NCBI RefSeq assembly: GCF_003013715.1
Contig: NC_072813.1
Location: forward strand, 1,240,001-1,304,000
Direction of reading: 5' to 3'
DNA length: 64,000 bases
From: Candidozyma auris
Lineage: Eukaryota > Ascomycota > Pichiomycetes > Serinales > Metschnikowiaceae
The position numbers and the translations under genes are program-made. Position 1 is the first letter of the stretch. Every line of letters starts with the position of its first letter. Below are positions 1 to 9,372 of this stretch, in pieces. A model generated the notes under the pieces. That model was not told where the DNA came from. It worked only from the letters and a program-made list of their open reading frames with translations, and ran no database searches.

Positions 1-2012
1 TTGTCGATGGAACACCTAAAGCACCAGCATCAAAGGCTCCATTGTTGGAGAAAGTGTTGAGAAAGTTTCTCAGCAAAGTTGGTGAAATTGTTGAAGGTGA
101 GGCTGGCTTGTATCTTCCCGTTGAGGACAACATGACCAAAGGCTACGTGTTCGTCCAGTACAAGAAACCCGAGAGCGCCATTGCAGCAGTTTCCCAATTC
201 CACAACAAGCCATTTGATGCCAAGCACAAGCTTCTCGTCAACAAGTTTGGGGACATCGAAAAATATTGCAATGAAGGTAACGTTTCTGACGAGTTTGTGG
301 AGCCAGAGATCCCCCCCATGAAGGAGACAGGCTACTTGAAATCGTGGTTGCAAGACGAAGCTGGTCGTGATCAGGCTGCTATGCACTTTTCGGATACTGT
401 TGGTGTCTACTGGTTCAACAAAAAAAATGACCCTAAGCCAGTCACCGAGCCAAGAAAGGGCTTCACGTCCAAGTATGCAAAATTCTCGCCAAAAGGTACA
501 TACATGTTTTCCATTCATCCTCAAGGTGTCCAGTCTTGGGGTGGTGCTAACTTTGAAAGCATCAGCAAGTTTGTGCACCCACAGGTACGTTTGGTGGATT
601 TCTCTCCAAACGAGAAGTACATGGTGACCTTATCTCCTGCTCCAATCACTATGCCAGTCAATGCCGAAGAGGCTGCTCACTTCCCATTCGGTCCAGAGTC
701 TGAGGGCCACAAGTTGGTCATTTGGGACTTGGTCACTGGTGAGGTCGCGAGAACCTTCGCTTTGCCACCCCACTTAGAGAACCAAAAGGATATGCCTTGG
801 CCTCTTGTCAAATGGTCGTTCGACGACAAATACTGTTGTCGTCAAGGTCCGGATGCTTTGGCTGTCTATGAAACCCCATCCTTCCAGTTGTTGGACAAGA
901 AGTTGGTGAAGATCGACGGTATTGTTGATTTCGAGTGGGCCCCTGCTGGTGTTCATTTGATGGGTTCCAGAGAAGAAGCTGGTGAGCATGTGTTGTCTTA
1001 CTGGACTCCAGAAACAACTAATCAGACTGCCAGAGTTGCTCTTATGCAAATTCCATCTAGAAAAGTGCTCAGAACTGTCAACTTGTTTCAGGTTAGTGAC
1101 TGTAAAATGCACTGGCAGGAAGAAGGTAAGTTTTTGTGTGTGAAGGTCGACCGTCACACTAAGTCAAAGAAGACTTTCTTCTCCAACCTTGAGTTTTTTA
1201 GAACAGAAGAAAGAGATATTCCAGTTGAGAAGTTGGAATTGAAGGATGTTTGTATCAACTTCGCATGGGAGCCTACCTCCGATAGATTCGTTACTATCAG
1301 CAGATTAGATGATGGTAACAACAACCCTGCCATTCCCAAGAATGTCATTTCGTTCTATACAGTTGAACCGGCCACTAAGACGAAGGCTGCAAAGTTCAAG
1401 GTTATCTCGAGGGTGGAGAACAAGCATTCTAACACCCTCTCGTGGTCGCCAAAGGGTAGATATATTGTTGTGGCTACTATTGCCAAATCCACCGGTGAAT
1501 TGGAATTTTACGACACCAGCTTCGAGGGAGACAACACCAAGAAGGCCACTGCTAAGTTGCTCAAGGCCGAGAAATTCTCTGGTATGACAAACATCTCCTG
1601 GGATCCATCCGGAAGAACGGTTGCTGCGTGGTCCTCTTCTTGGGTGCACGCTATTGAGAACGGCTACAAACTCTATGAATTCACCGGCGCTCAGTTGAGG
1701 GACGACTCCATTGATCAGTTCAAAGATTTCATTTGGAGACCCAGACCACAATCTATGCTCACCGACCAGGACAGGAAGAAGGTTAAGAAGCAGTTGCGTG
1801 AATACAGCGCTCAGTTCGATGAGCTCGATGCCATGGAGGCCGACGCTGCCACCAGAGAGGCCATCTTGTTGCGTCGTAGACTCTTGGAAGAGTGGAAGGA
1901 GTACCGTAAGAAACACGCCAATAAGAAAGCTGAGGACCCCAATGTCGAGGCCGAAATTGTCGAGGAGATCAAGGAGGAGATCATCGAGGAGAAGGAGGAG
2001 GTTGTTGAGTAA
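1..2012 (+). CDS. PRT1: eIF3 subunit b (Prt1), 5' end missing
   Basis: Scaffold subunit of translation initiation factor eIF3, which acts on the 40S ribosome in the cytoplasm. The reading frame is open from base 3, so the true start lies left of the window; about 670 residues are visible. The N-terminal part is the RRM that binds eIF3a/eIF3j (VDGTPKAP near the edge, then KGYVFVQY). It is followed by the eIF3b-specific linker (YLKSWLQDE) and a WD40-type beta-propeller of about 450 residues (repeated W/F-SPxGxY blades such as FSPKGTYM and WSPKGRYI). The C-terminus is a charged helix ending in a Glu/Lys-rich tail typical of Prt1. The TTG at 42 is not a start; it lies inside the RRM. The gene converges on BOL3 with a 94-bp gap. 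Identification is secure. Confidence 0.96.
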   Translation, partial: VDGTPKAPASKAPLLEKVLRKFLSKVGEIVEGEAGLYLPVEDNMTKGYVFVQYKKPESAIAAVSQFHNKPFDAKHKLLVNKFGDIEKYCNEGNVSDEFVEPEIPPMKETGYLKSWLQDEAGRDQAAMHFSDTVGVYWFNKKNDPKPVTEPRKGFTSKYAKFSPKGTYMFSIHPQGVQSWGGANFESISKFVHPQVRLVDFSPNEKYMVTLSPAPITMPVNAEEAAHFPFGPESEGHKLVIWDLVTGEVARTFALPPHLENQKDMPWPLVKWSFDDKYCCRQGPDALAVYETPSFQLLDKKLVKIDGIVDFEWAPAGVHLMGSREEAGEHVLSYWTPETTNQTARVALMQIPSRKVLRTVNLFQVSDCKMHWQEEGKFLCVKVDRHTKSKKTFFSNLEFFRTEERDIPVEKLELKDVCINFAWEPTSDRFVTISRLDDGNNNPAIPKNVISFYTVEPATKTKAAKFKVISRVENKHSNTLSWSPKGRYIVVATIAKSTGELEFYDTSFEGDNTKKATAKLLKAEKFSGMTNISWDPSGRTVAAWSSSWVHAIENGYKLYEFTGAQLRDDSIDQFKDFIWRPRPQSMLTDQDRKKVKKQLREYSAQFDELDAMEADAATREAILLRRRLLEEWKEYRKKHANKKAEDPNVEAEIVEEIKEEIIEEKEEVVE

Positions 2013-2106
2013 GATGTGTACAAAGCATACAGTTAATATAAACGAAATTAGCGATGAATTATATCTATGTACAATACAATAATTTATGGATGAAAGGTGT
2101 AGTCGC

Positions 2107-2466
2107 TCAAGCTGCCTTGGTTTTGAGCTGGAGTCCGTGCCATTGGGCAATCTCTTCCTTCAACACCTCGTTCACCAACCTATGCTGCTTGATCATGGGG
2201 ATTCCTTTAAACTGCGAGCTCTCCACGGTAATAGCAAACATTGAACCACAACCGCCAGAGATGTCCCTCACTTGCAAGTTCGAAGGCTCGAAATGAGCCT
2301 TCAATATGTCATAGATCTTTTGTTCGTAAGATCCCATGGGCTCTATGGTCAGAAACGGCCTAGCACTATAAAGCGAGGGAGACTGAGCAAGACGAAGAGG
2401 CGGAAGCACTGATCTTGAGAGTCGCTGGGCGCTGAATTTTGGGAGAAATCTCAACATGGGATGCAA
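2107..2466 (-). CDS. BOL3: Mitochondrial BolA-like protein (Bol3/Aim1)
   Basis: 119-residue BolA-family protein that, in the known family, acts in the mitochondrial matrix with Nfu1 in late transfer of [4Fe-4S] clusters to client enzymes. The first 40 residues are basic, Ser/Arg/Leu-rich and lack acidic residues, fitting a mitochondrial targeting sequence. The BolA domain follows: GGCGSMFAI, then the invariant KQHRLVNEVL and WHGLQLKTK signature. That pattern matches yeast Bol3 more closely than Bol1. The length equals the family norm. The gene is tail-to-tail with PRT1. Confidence 0.93.
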   Translation of the reverse strand: MHPMLRFLPKFSAQRLSRSVLPPLRLAQSPSLYSARPFLTIEPMGSYEQKIYDILKAHFEPSNLQVRDISGGCGSMFAITVESSQFKGIPMIKQHRLVNEVLKEEIAQWHGLQLKTKAA

Positions 2467-2897
2467 AGTGGTGTATCACACTGATAGTTATGCTAGTCTA
2501 TACCAAATGCGACAAATGAAAGAAGGTGCTTAGTGATGGTGTGCAGACACCTTCAGATGAGGACTCATCATGGAACATGTCATAATAGAAGCTTATCTGA
2601 AAAAAGGAGAAAAGAAAACAATCAGATTATAACACTTCCGCTAATTGAGCTTTTGAATGAATATTTCAATGCTCTACCACTCAAGTTGGTACTTTGTGCT
2701 GTCTCTGGACTGGAAATGAAGCGGCTGCGAAAACGGCAGGTCGAAGATCACCAAGTGAGACTGACCAAGTCTACTAGTCAAATTCTATAAAGCAAGACTA
2801 TTAAATTGATTTCAGAATTTGTATACATTTGCGAACGAGAAGCAGAATGTGAATCGCATTTTTAATATGAAAGTACTAATAATGTAGTACAGGTATT

Positions 2898-2907
2898 TGG
2901 CTGCAAA
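2898..2907 (-). promoter_or_regulatory. TTYGCARCCA element
   Basis: TTTGCAGCCA on minus, 432 bp 5' of the BOL3 start. Confidence 0.5.
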
Positions 2908-3209
2908 TGTACACTGAATGCAGCGTTGCTGCGTACGGTATCCCCAAGAAGCCATATAACAATCGCTATAGCATGAACTAATGAATTTCAAGTTTGGAAC
3001 TTGAAATAACTTATAAAGGTTCCGCCTGGCTGAATGATTTTTGCAGCTCTCGTTACTTCGACTTAGACACCCTCTTCTGGAAATTGTTCCCAACTGGGAA
3101 AGTGGCAGTAGCTATTGAGATGTAAGTAGAGTTTCAGATTCCAGTCGCTTTGCAAAGAGTTCACGATGTTAAATCCACCGTATTATTCAAGTCTAAATTA
3201 ATTCTAGAA

Positions 3210-3219
3210 TTCGCAGCCA
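3210..3219 (+). promoter_or_regulatory. TTYGCARCCA element
   Basis: TTCGCAGCCA, 276 bp 5' of the GEM1 ATG. Confidence 0.55.
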
Positions 3220-3494
3220 ATACTATTCACTAGAGGGCCTTCAATTGACGAAAGCTTGGTAACATCTTTTTGGTATGTTTTCTCAAAGAGCGGCTGATAA
3301 CAATTCTTGCCCCTAAAATTACCTCATAACGTTAAGATCAATTCTCATACCTTCACAGTTTGTATCCTTACGGTAGGTTCTCGACTCCACATTTGGTGCA
3401 CTACTGATATCACAGATGAATGTTTCGCAGCTGTCGAAACACCTTCACACTGCACTTCCTGGCACCTACACATACCTGCCTTCCATAGATTTCC

Positions 3495-5474
3495 ATGCCG
3501 CTTCGTATAGTAATCTGTGGGGATGACTCTGTGGGCAAACTGACGCTATTGGCGTCCTTTGTCAAGGAGGAGTACGTTCCCTCGGTGCAAGGCTTGATAC
3601 CGCCAGTTACCATCTCGAGAGATGATTATGTCACTATGAGCGAGTCGATTTCTGAGGATTCAGAGGCTGACAGAGATCTGTCGTCGTTACTGCAGTACAT
3701 TCCTCAGACAACGGTTATCGTTGACACTCAGGCCTCAGACCATATAACTCTAAACAAAGAACTCAAGCAGGCAGATGTGATTCTTTTGGTGTACCTGGAT
3801 CACTACACGTACGAGAGAATTCTGTTATACTGGATGCCGTTCTTTCGTGCCCTGGGCGTGAACTTGCCGGTAATCGTGTGTGCCAATAAGAGTGACCTTC
3901 ACGGACTGACTGAAAAACCAATATCTTTCAAACAGCAAAATACAGAGGAGTTCGTGCCCTTGATTAATGACTTCAAGGAGATCGAGGCTTGTGTGAAATG
4001 CAGTGCCAAGACTGGTTCTAACGTTGTGGATGCGTTCTACTTGTGCCAGAGAGCAGTGACGCATCCTATATCGCCGATCTTCGACTCGAAGGAAGGTAAT
4101 TTGAAACCTGCTGCAGTGGATGCATTGAAACGAGTCTTCTTTCTATGTGACACAGACCAGGATGGCTATTTGTCCTATCAAGAGTTCTCGGACCTTCATT
4201 CAAAGTGCTTTGGACAATCCGCTTCTCAAGAAGAATTCAATGATATTGTCACGAACCTCAGTACTATAATTTTACCACAGGATGGGGAGCCTAAAGGCAT
4301 CTCAGAGAATGCTTTCATTATTTTGAACAAAATGTACGCCGAGAAGGGCCGCCACGAGACTATTTGGGGTATCTTGAGAGCCTTTCACTACACAAATTCT
4401 CTATCATTGAACGATAAGTTTCTTTTTCCCGGTATTGAGGTTTCAGAGAATTCCAGTGTCGAGCTCAGTCCTATCGGCTACAGATTTTTCGTTGACTTGT
4501 TTCTCAAATTTGATAAGGATAACGACGGAGGTCTCAATGAAGAAGAGCTCACGAACCTATTTCTTCCAACACCCGGCATTCCCAAGATCTGGAGAGAGTC
4601 GAACTTTCCCTCATCTATAGTATGCAATGAGAGAGGGTATGTCTCCTTGCAAGGATGGTTGGCGCAATGGAATCTCACTACATTCCTCGATCATAAAACT
4701 ACTCTAGAATATCTTGCATATTTGGGTTTTGACGAAGGTGTATCCACAAAGGCTATTAGAGTCACTAAGCAACGCAAGCTTCGGCAGAAACAAGGAAAGC
4801 AGTATCGCGGCTCTGTCAATGATAGGAATGTTTTCAACTGCTTCATATTGGGCGCACCGCAATCAGGAAAGACGTCATTACTTGAGCAATTCATCAGAGG
4901 AACATATAGTGAATACTACCTGCCAACAATTCAGCCAAAGATATGCGTGAAGGATATCGAGCTACGAGGAGGAAAGCAATGTTATCTAATTCTCGAAGAA
5001 TTAGGCCAGCTTGAGCCCGCGATTTTAGAGAATAGGGCTGCTTTGAATAAGTGTGATGTTATCTGCTACACCTACGATTCATCAGATCCTGACTCTTTCC
5101 AGTATCTTGTTGACCTCAGAAAGAAGTATCTGAAGTTCTTAGATGAGATTCCTTCAGTATTTGTTGCATTGAAAGCAGACCTCGATAAACAGCAGCAGAG
5201 GTCAGATGTTCCTCCCGAGAACTACACAAGAGACTTGTTTTTAGGGTCACCTTTACATATCTCCAGTTCCTGGACTACTTCACTTCATGAACTTTTTATT
5301 CAATTGGTCGATGCAGCAAAAGATCCTAGAATCTCTACTCCAGGGCTAGAAACTCATCCAGATACAACCGATTTTGAAAGCCTCAAACATTATTTAATTG
5401 CTGGAGGAGCTATTGGCTTCATGGCCATCTTCTCTGTCTGGATATGGAGAAGTGCGCACATAGTGAAGCACTAG
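3495..5474 (+). CDS. GEM1: Mitochondrial Rho GTPase Miro (Gem1)
   Basis: Tail-anchored outer-mitochondrial-membrane GTPase, regulator of the ER-mitochondria encounter structure and mitochondrial shape. Domain order is as expected for Miro: an N-terminal Ras-like GTPase (residues 1-185) with NKSD at the G4 motif; an EF hand DTDQDGYLSYQEF (about 218-230); a second EF hand DKDNDGGLNEEEL (about 340-352); a second GTPase with intact P-loop GAPQSGKT (about 453-460); and a single C-terminal membrane anchor (about 635-655) followed by a short basic tail. The first P-loop reads GDDSVGK-x-T, where x is a CTG codon (3540-3542). The family needs Ser/Thr there, so CTG must be Ser. A second CTG (3795-3797, in VYxDH) also falls where yeast Gem1 has Ser. 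The length of 659 is normal. Confidence 0.96.
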   Translation: MPLRIVICGDDSVGKLTLLASFVKEEYVPSVQGLIPPVTISRDDYVTMSESISEDSEADRDLSSLLQYIPQTTVIVDTQASDHITLNKELKQADVILLVYLDHYTYERILLYWMPFFRALGVNLPVIVCANKSDLHGLTEKPISFKQQNTEEFVPLINDFKEIEACVKCSAKTGSNVVDAFYLCQRAVTHPISPIFDSKEGNLKPAAVDALKRVFFLCDTDQDGYLSYQEFSDLHSKCFGQSASQEEFNDIVTNLSTIILPQDGEPKGISENAFIILNKMYAEKGRHETIWGILRAFHYTNSLSLNDKFLFPGIEVSENSSVELSPIGYRFFVDLFLKFDKDNDGGLNEEELTNLFLPTPGIPKIWRESNFPSSIVCNERGYVSLQGWLAQWNLTTFLDHKTTLEYLAYLGFDEGVSTKAIRVTKQRKLRQKQGKQYRGSVNDRNVFNCFILGAPQSGKTSLLEQFIRGTYSEYYLPTIQPKICVKDIELRGGKQCYLILEELGQLEPAILENRAALNKCDVICYTYDSSDPDSFQYLVDLRKKYLKFLDEIPSVFVALKADLDKQQQRSDVPPENYTRDLFLGSPLHISSSWTTSLHELFIQLVDAAKDPRISTPGLETHPDTTDFESLKHYLIAGGAIGFMAIFSVWIWRSAHIVKH

Positions 5475-5519
5475 GACCTTCACGAGGTTTGCACACGGAT
5501 TTTTGTGAATTATGGAATA

Positions 5520-5535
5520 TGAGATGCGCATCTCA
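5520..5535. repeat. 16-bp perfect palindrome in RRS1 promoter
   Basis: TGAGATGCGCATCTCA, 50 bp 5' of the RRS1 ATG and within the 110-bp gap after GEM1. Its half-site GAGATG resembles part of the PAC-type element of ribosome-biogenesis genes, but that link is inference. Confidence 0.5.
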
Positions 5536-5584
5536 GAGCGGTATCATTACTAGCAAGACCTTTTCATCAACTATAGATTCGACA

Positions 5585-6193
5585 ATGTCGGAACAAAAGG
5601 ATTTCAAGCCTGTGTCGGTAAAAAAGCCCATTCCCAACACGTATGACTTGGGAAACCTTGCAACGTTCGATCCAAACCCCTTGGACAACACCCTTTTGAA
5701 CGATCCAGAGAAGAAAGAGGAACATTTGGCTGCTGTCACGAGAGATAACTTGCAGCTCTTGATCAATCAAGTATTGTCATTACCAATCAAGACTACCACT
5801 GAATCACAAGGCACGTCATCCGGCCAGGACGCCACCATGACTCTCATACAATTGCCAGAGCCCACGACACCTTTGCCTCGAGAGAAGGCTATCCCCAAGC
5901 CCAAACCTCCTACCAAGTGGGAACAGTTTGCTGCTAAGAAGGGCATTAAAGCTAAGGCGAAAGAAGGCAAGATGGTGTATGATGAAGCTAGTGGCGAGTG
6001 GGTGCCCAAGTGGGGTTACAAGGGCAAGAACAAGGCATTGGATGACCAGTGGTTGGTTGAGATTGACGAAAAGAATAAGGGCACTTCAGATGAGTTGATC
6101 GACCCAAGAACATTGAAGCGTGCGGAGAGAAAGAAGTTGGTGAAGAAGAACGAGTTGCAGCACAAGCGTAACTTGAAGAGGTCTCAAGTTTAA
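5585..6193 (+). CDS. RRS1: Ribosome biogenesis regulator Rrs1
   Basis: 202-residue nucleolar protein which, with Rpf2, loads the 5S RNP onto pre-60S particles. The sequence is near-colinear with yeast Rrs1: KPIPNTYDLGNLATFDPN, RDNLQLLINQVLSLPIKTT, then the highly conserved block KMVYDEASGEWVPKWGYKG and a lysine/arginine-rich C-terminus. The ATG at 5585 is chosen because it matches the family N-terminus. An upstream in-frame ATG at 5444 lies inside GEM1 and would add 47 unrelated residues. The 110-bp gap to GEM1 must contain the whole promoter. Confidence 0.96.
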   Translation: MSEQKDFKPVSVKKPIPNTYDLGNLATFDPNPLDNTLLNDPEKKEEHLAAVTRDNLQLLINQVLSLPIKTTTESQGTSSGQDATMTLIQLPEPTTPLPREKAIPKPKPPTKWEQFAAKKGIKAKAKEGKMVYDEASGEWVPKWGYKGKNKALDDQWLVEIDEKNKGTSDELIDPRTLKRAERKKLVKKNELQHKRNLKRSQV

Positions 6194-6991
6194 GGTGCGA
6201 TTGTCGGACGTCTAGGAAAACAAATCTGTATCATAGTAATGAAGGCATAGGATACTTTGTGTAGGTATGACGAAGATATGATGAATTAGATAGTCTACCG
6301 ATGCTGCCAGCCTATCTTAATCGTCCATACACATCAGACAACGGGATTTAGCCGCTCTAGGCTAGTGGCAGTTACCTTTTTGAGGAAGTCTCATAATATG
6401 ATGGGTAGCTACTCAGTTGAAAAGTTTCTGGCATTCGCTGCTGAATGTTGATGAATCTTCCTGCTCTGAAAGGTAGACGCATCCATATTATATTACCATG
6501 GAGTATTGTCCATGCAGCTAAGTAGAATAATTTTCACTTTTCACCCCTGATATATAAACACAGCTCTGAGCCGGAGATCAACAGCTCACAAGAATAGACG
6601 AAAAGGAAGAAACGCAAAACTCTCTTGTCGTATGTGAACAACGACACCCACTATCTTTGCGTAAATCTGGTCTTTCGCAGCCATCTTTAACGAACGGAGA
6701 GCCTCAACTGTGCACTCCATACTGAGAGTCCCTCTTCAAGGGACCCTGCGGTGCTGCCAACTTACAGGACATCACGGAACTCTTAGAAAAAAGTCACCAA
6801 GGATTACTATCAATATCTGCTGGGCCAGTTTATTTAGTAATCAAGACATGTCAATCTCCTTCTTAAACGGGTCAATCTTTGTACCTCCCCTCCTCGTCTC
6901 CTGCACCTGGCGAGGGTTCCGTACATAGTGGGGCTCCTCATGTCTCAAATGCTGCAAGTAGGTCTTTCCCAACTAGCATTCTTTCCATAAA
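6194..6991. other. Intergenic region upstream of TRI1-like gene
   Basis: About 800 bp. Contains one TTYGCARCCA element at 6674 and a TATATAA at 6551-6557. A short ORF at 6710-6928 has no protein-like features. No RNA gene seen. Confidence 0.5.
6674..6683 (+). promoter_or_regulatory. TTYGCARCCA element
   Basis: TTCGCAGCCA, 309 bp 5' of the TRI1-like ATG. Confidence 0.55.
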
Positions 6992-7881
6992 ATGAGCTTC
7001 GAACCAGACCGCTACCGCCCAATGATTGATGTACGTACAATCTAATGAAAAATTGATAAGACCCCCACTAACAAACAGGCCATTCTCAGTGTCGCTGATC
7101 TTGAAGAGATTACAGTCAAGAGAATCAGGAATGCTCTCCAGGAGCTCTTTGCCGTCGACCTTCTTCCTCATAAGGTACGTAACACCCAAATTCATGAGGG
7201 AAATTCAAGAATTCCATCCCGGGAATTTATCAATTGATTACTAACCCGCAGAAAGAAATGAATAGCTTTATCCTACAAAGGTACTATAAGCTACTAGACG
7301 AAAAGGAAAACCCAAAGTCAGACGACGCTGAGAAAATCAAGAAAGAGCGGGAGTACCAGGACCACTTGCTAGCGCAGAAGTTGCTGCGATCAGACAATAA
7401 CAGGCCCATCACTCGCCGTGGTATCACTCCGTCGAAAGTTACGAAAAAGAAAACCACACGAAAACTGGGTAGAACACCCAACACCGCATTCAATGCCGAG
7501 CTTGTGCTTTCTCCACAACTCCAGGAGGTGGTAAAGAGCGAGCGCATGAGTAGGCCCCAGGTGGTGAAGCAGATTTGGACATACATTAAGGTGAACAATC
7601 TTCAGGACCAACTGGACAAGAGAAAGATTCACTGTGACGAAAAAATGAGAAACTTGTTCAAAAAACTGCTGGTCGGAATGTTTGAGATGAATAAGCTTCT
7701 CGGCGATCATATGTATAAAGATGGAGAGGTTGTCAATGGGAACGGCAAGAGAGACATAAGCGATGAAGACAATGACGATGAAGAAGAGGGCGAGGCTACT
7801 TTTCATGATGAAAGTGACAGGAAAGATGTGAAGCAGGAACAGGTTTCTGAAGAAAGCGAGATCAGCGATGTTGACGAGTAG
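6992..7881 (+). CDS. TRI1: SWIB/DEK-C domain protein (Tri1/Uaf30 type), two introns
   Basis: Chromatin-associated protein of the Tri1/Uaf30 family; Uaf30 is a subunit of the rDNA upstream activation factor and Tri1 is its paralogue. Exons are 6992-7030, 7079-7174 and 7252-7881, giving 254 residues. Splicing joins PMID|AILSVADLEEITVKR and LLPHK|KEMNSF, which rebuilds the N-terminal DEK_C helix bundle. The SWIB/MDM2 fold follows (LSPQLQEVV, QVVKQIWTYIK, CDEKM, MFEMNKLLGDHM), then an acidic tail. PMIDAILSV and the SWIB block look closer to Tri1 than to Uaf30. Two adjacent CTG codons (7666-7671) precede VGMFEMNKLL, where Uaf30 has a Ser. Without the introns only the third exon would be called and the DEK_C domain would be lost. 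Confidence 0.85.
7031..7078 (+). other. Intron 1 of TRI1-like gene
   Basis: 48 nt, donor GTACGT, branch CACTAAC followed by AAACAG. Reading phase is kept across the junction (both introns fall between codons). Confidence 0.88.
7175..7251 (+). other. Intron 2 of TRI1-like gene
   Basis: 77 nt, donor GTACGT, branch TACTAAC followed by CCGCAG. Splicing continues the DEK_C domain into the long third exon. Confidence 0.9.
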
Positions 7882-9291
7882 TGCTTGCCTATACTGGGGT
7901 TCTCGGGGATTCTCTTGTACTATATATTTCACAAGTCAGTCAAAGTGTAAAACTAAATTGATACAAAATAATAGCAAAGTCCGGTGGAGATTTCGTTGGG
8001 CTGCTTAAAACAATGTCTGGGGAAGCTAAGTTAACAGTAAGTAGTTCACAATAAATAATTTATATTCGTAAAATTTCTGTATCAGCATTTCGGCATTGAA
8101 ATTAGTGTCTAGGGAAATTAACACTGCCCATTTACCACCACATACCGTGGAAGCCTTTACAATCTTAACAGTGTCTTCGTTAGAAAGATATCTAGAGTTA
8201 TGTACTGCCCTATTTGACTAGCCAATATATCTATATTCCTTAGACTTCCTGAATCTGCCCATATGCCTTTTGTTTAAGACGCTTGTAAAACAGCCTTCTT
8301 CTGACCTACTGGAATGTTGCCATGTGTATTTTGATTCTTGAGAATACAACGTTGAAAGTCCAAATGGGTAATTAATTGTTCTTCTCCATTTCGATGAACC
8401 CAATTGGGCTCTGAGCTCGTGAGAGTGTTCAAGCAAGTAAATGATATTTATCATTGACACTGATACAATTTGCAGCAAGTTTCTGACAGTCGAGAGAGGC
8501 ACTTTGAGGGGATCCTCTTACATATGTCAAAAGCGTAGATTCTTACGAACAGACTTCCTTCGCTGCAACTCATGGCCAAGGTAGATAAGGCGACGACAGT
8601 AAACACAGCTACAAAATCTCAATAAATGCCAATAATTTTATTGCTCACTCTTACGATTTAACTTCCTTAAAAGAATCAGAAATCATGATTGAAGGCTTAG
8701 ACTTATCAGGGAGCGTAGGCAGTGGGATTCATAGTGCTAGCGATCAGCCGATCATCATCATGTGAAGGGAGCCAATACTCTCAAAAATTCTGGAAGCAAA
8801 CATGTCACCAATTTGACACTTGCAGATGCCAATAAGTATAGGGAATGTGGGGAGTCGAGAAGGTGGAGTTCTTGTATATATTCAATACTAATAACCGTTG
8901 TCCCCAAAACTAGATATGTTATCAACATAACTTTTAAAATTAAACTATTTTTTTTTTTTCTTCTTCAATTTTTCATTACCATGAGCTTGTCAAGTTGGAG
9001 CTGTGCCAACGCAGCTTCTCGAATGGCTACGAGTGTATTGTGAGAGCAAAGGGTGAGGCTACAGATCACTTCATACAAAGCGCATCACCAAGAAAAGTAA
9101 ATTTTAAAAGGATCTGATACTGCTCAGGTGAATATATTTTCTTAAGCACTTTCTTTGAAGAATAATTTTTTTACACAATTATCGGAAACAGTTGCTCCTA
9201 AAGGTATTAGCTTCTTACTATCTCCCGAAAAACTCTATTGCGAATTGCTGCAAAACGCGATGTACCCACATATTGACAACACCACAGCCAT
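7882..9291. other. Long intergenic region, no gene recognised
   Basis: About 1.4 kb of AT-rich DNA upstream of the Munc13-like gene. It has a T-run near 8949-8960. The short ORFs at 8218-8502 (minus) and 8762-9043 (plus) have no recognisable motifs. No TTYGCARCCA element, tRNA or intron pair was found. Confidence 0.5.
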
Positions 9292-9372
9292 ATGCCGTCT
9301 GCAGTGTTTTACTCCACGGACAAGCTTGACACTCAGTACCAGTGTACTTCAGGCAGTCGGTATACTAGATGA
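9292..9372 (+). other. 26-codon upstream ORF whose stop overlaps the next ATG
   Basis: An ATG at 9292 opens a 26-codon ORF ending in TGA at 9370-9372. The stop overlaps the start of the next gene as ATGA (9369-9372). Its peptide contains FYSTDKLDTQY and ends SGSRYTR, which looks protein-like. It may be a regulatory uORF, or the true N-terminus of the next gene separated by a one-base frame break. Confidence 0.4.

Larger units (their letters stand above)
2467..3494. other. Divergent intergenic region BOL3/GEM1
   Basis: About 1 kb between divergent starts. It holds two exact TTYGCARCCA-type elements (2898 on minus, 3210 on plus) and one near match (2722-2731). No ORF here has recognisable protein features, and no tRNA or intron signals were seen. 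Confidence 0.6.

Noticed and set aside
1305..2150. 281-codon minus ORF opposite PRT1
   Set aside because: Lies antisense to the conserved Prt1 propeller and tail; Leu-rich with no domain, a frame shadow.
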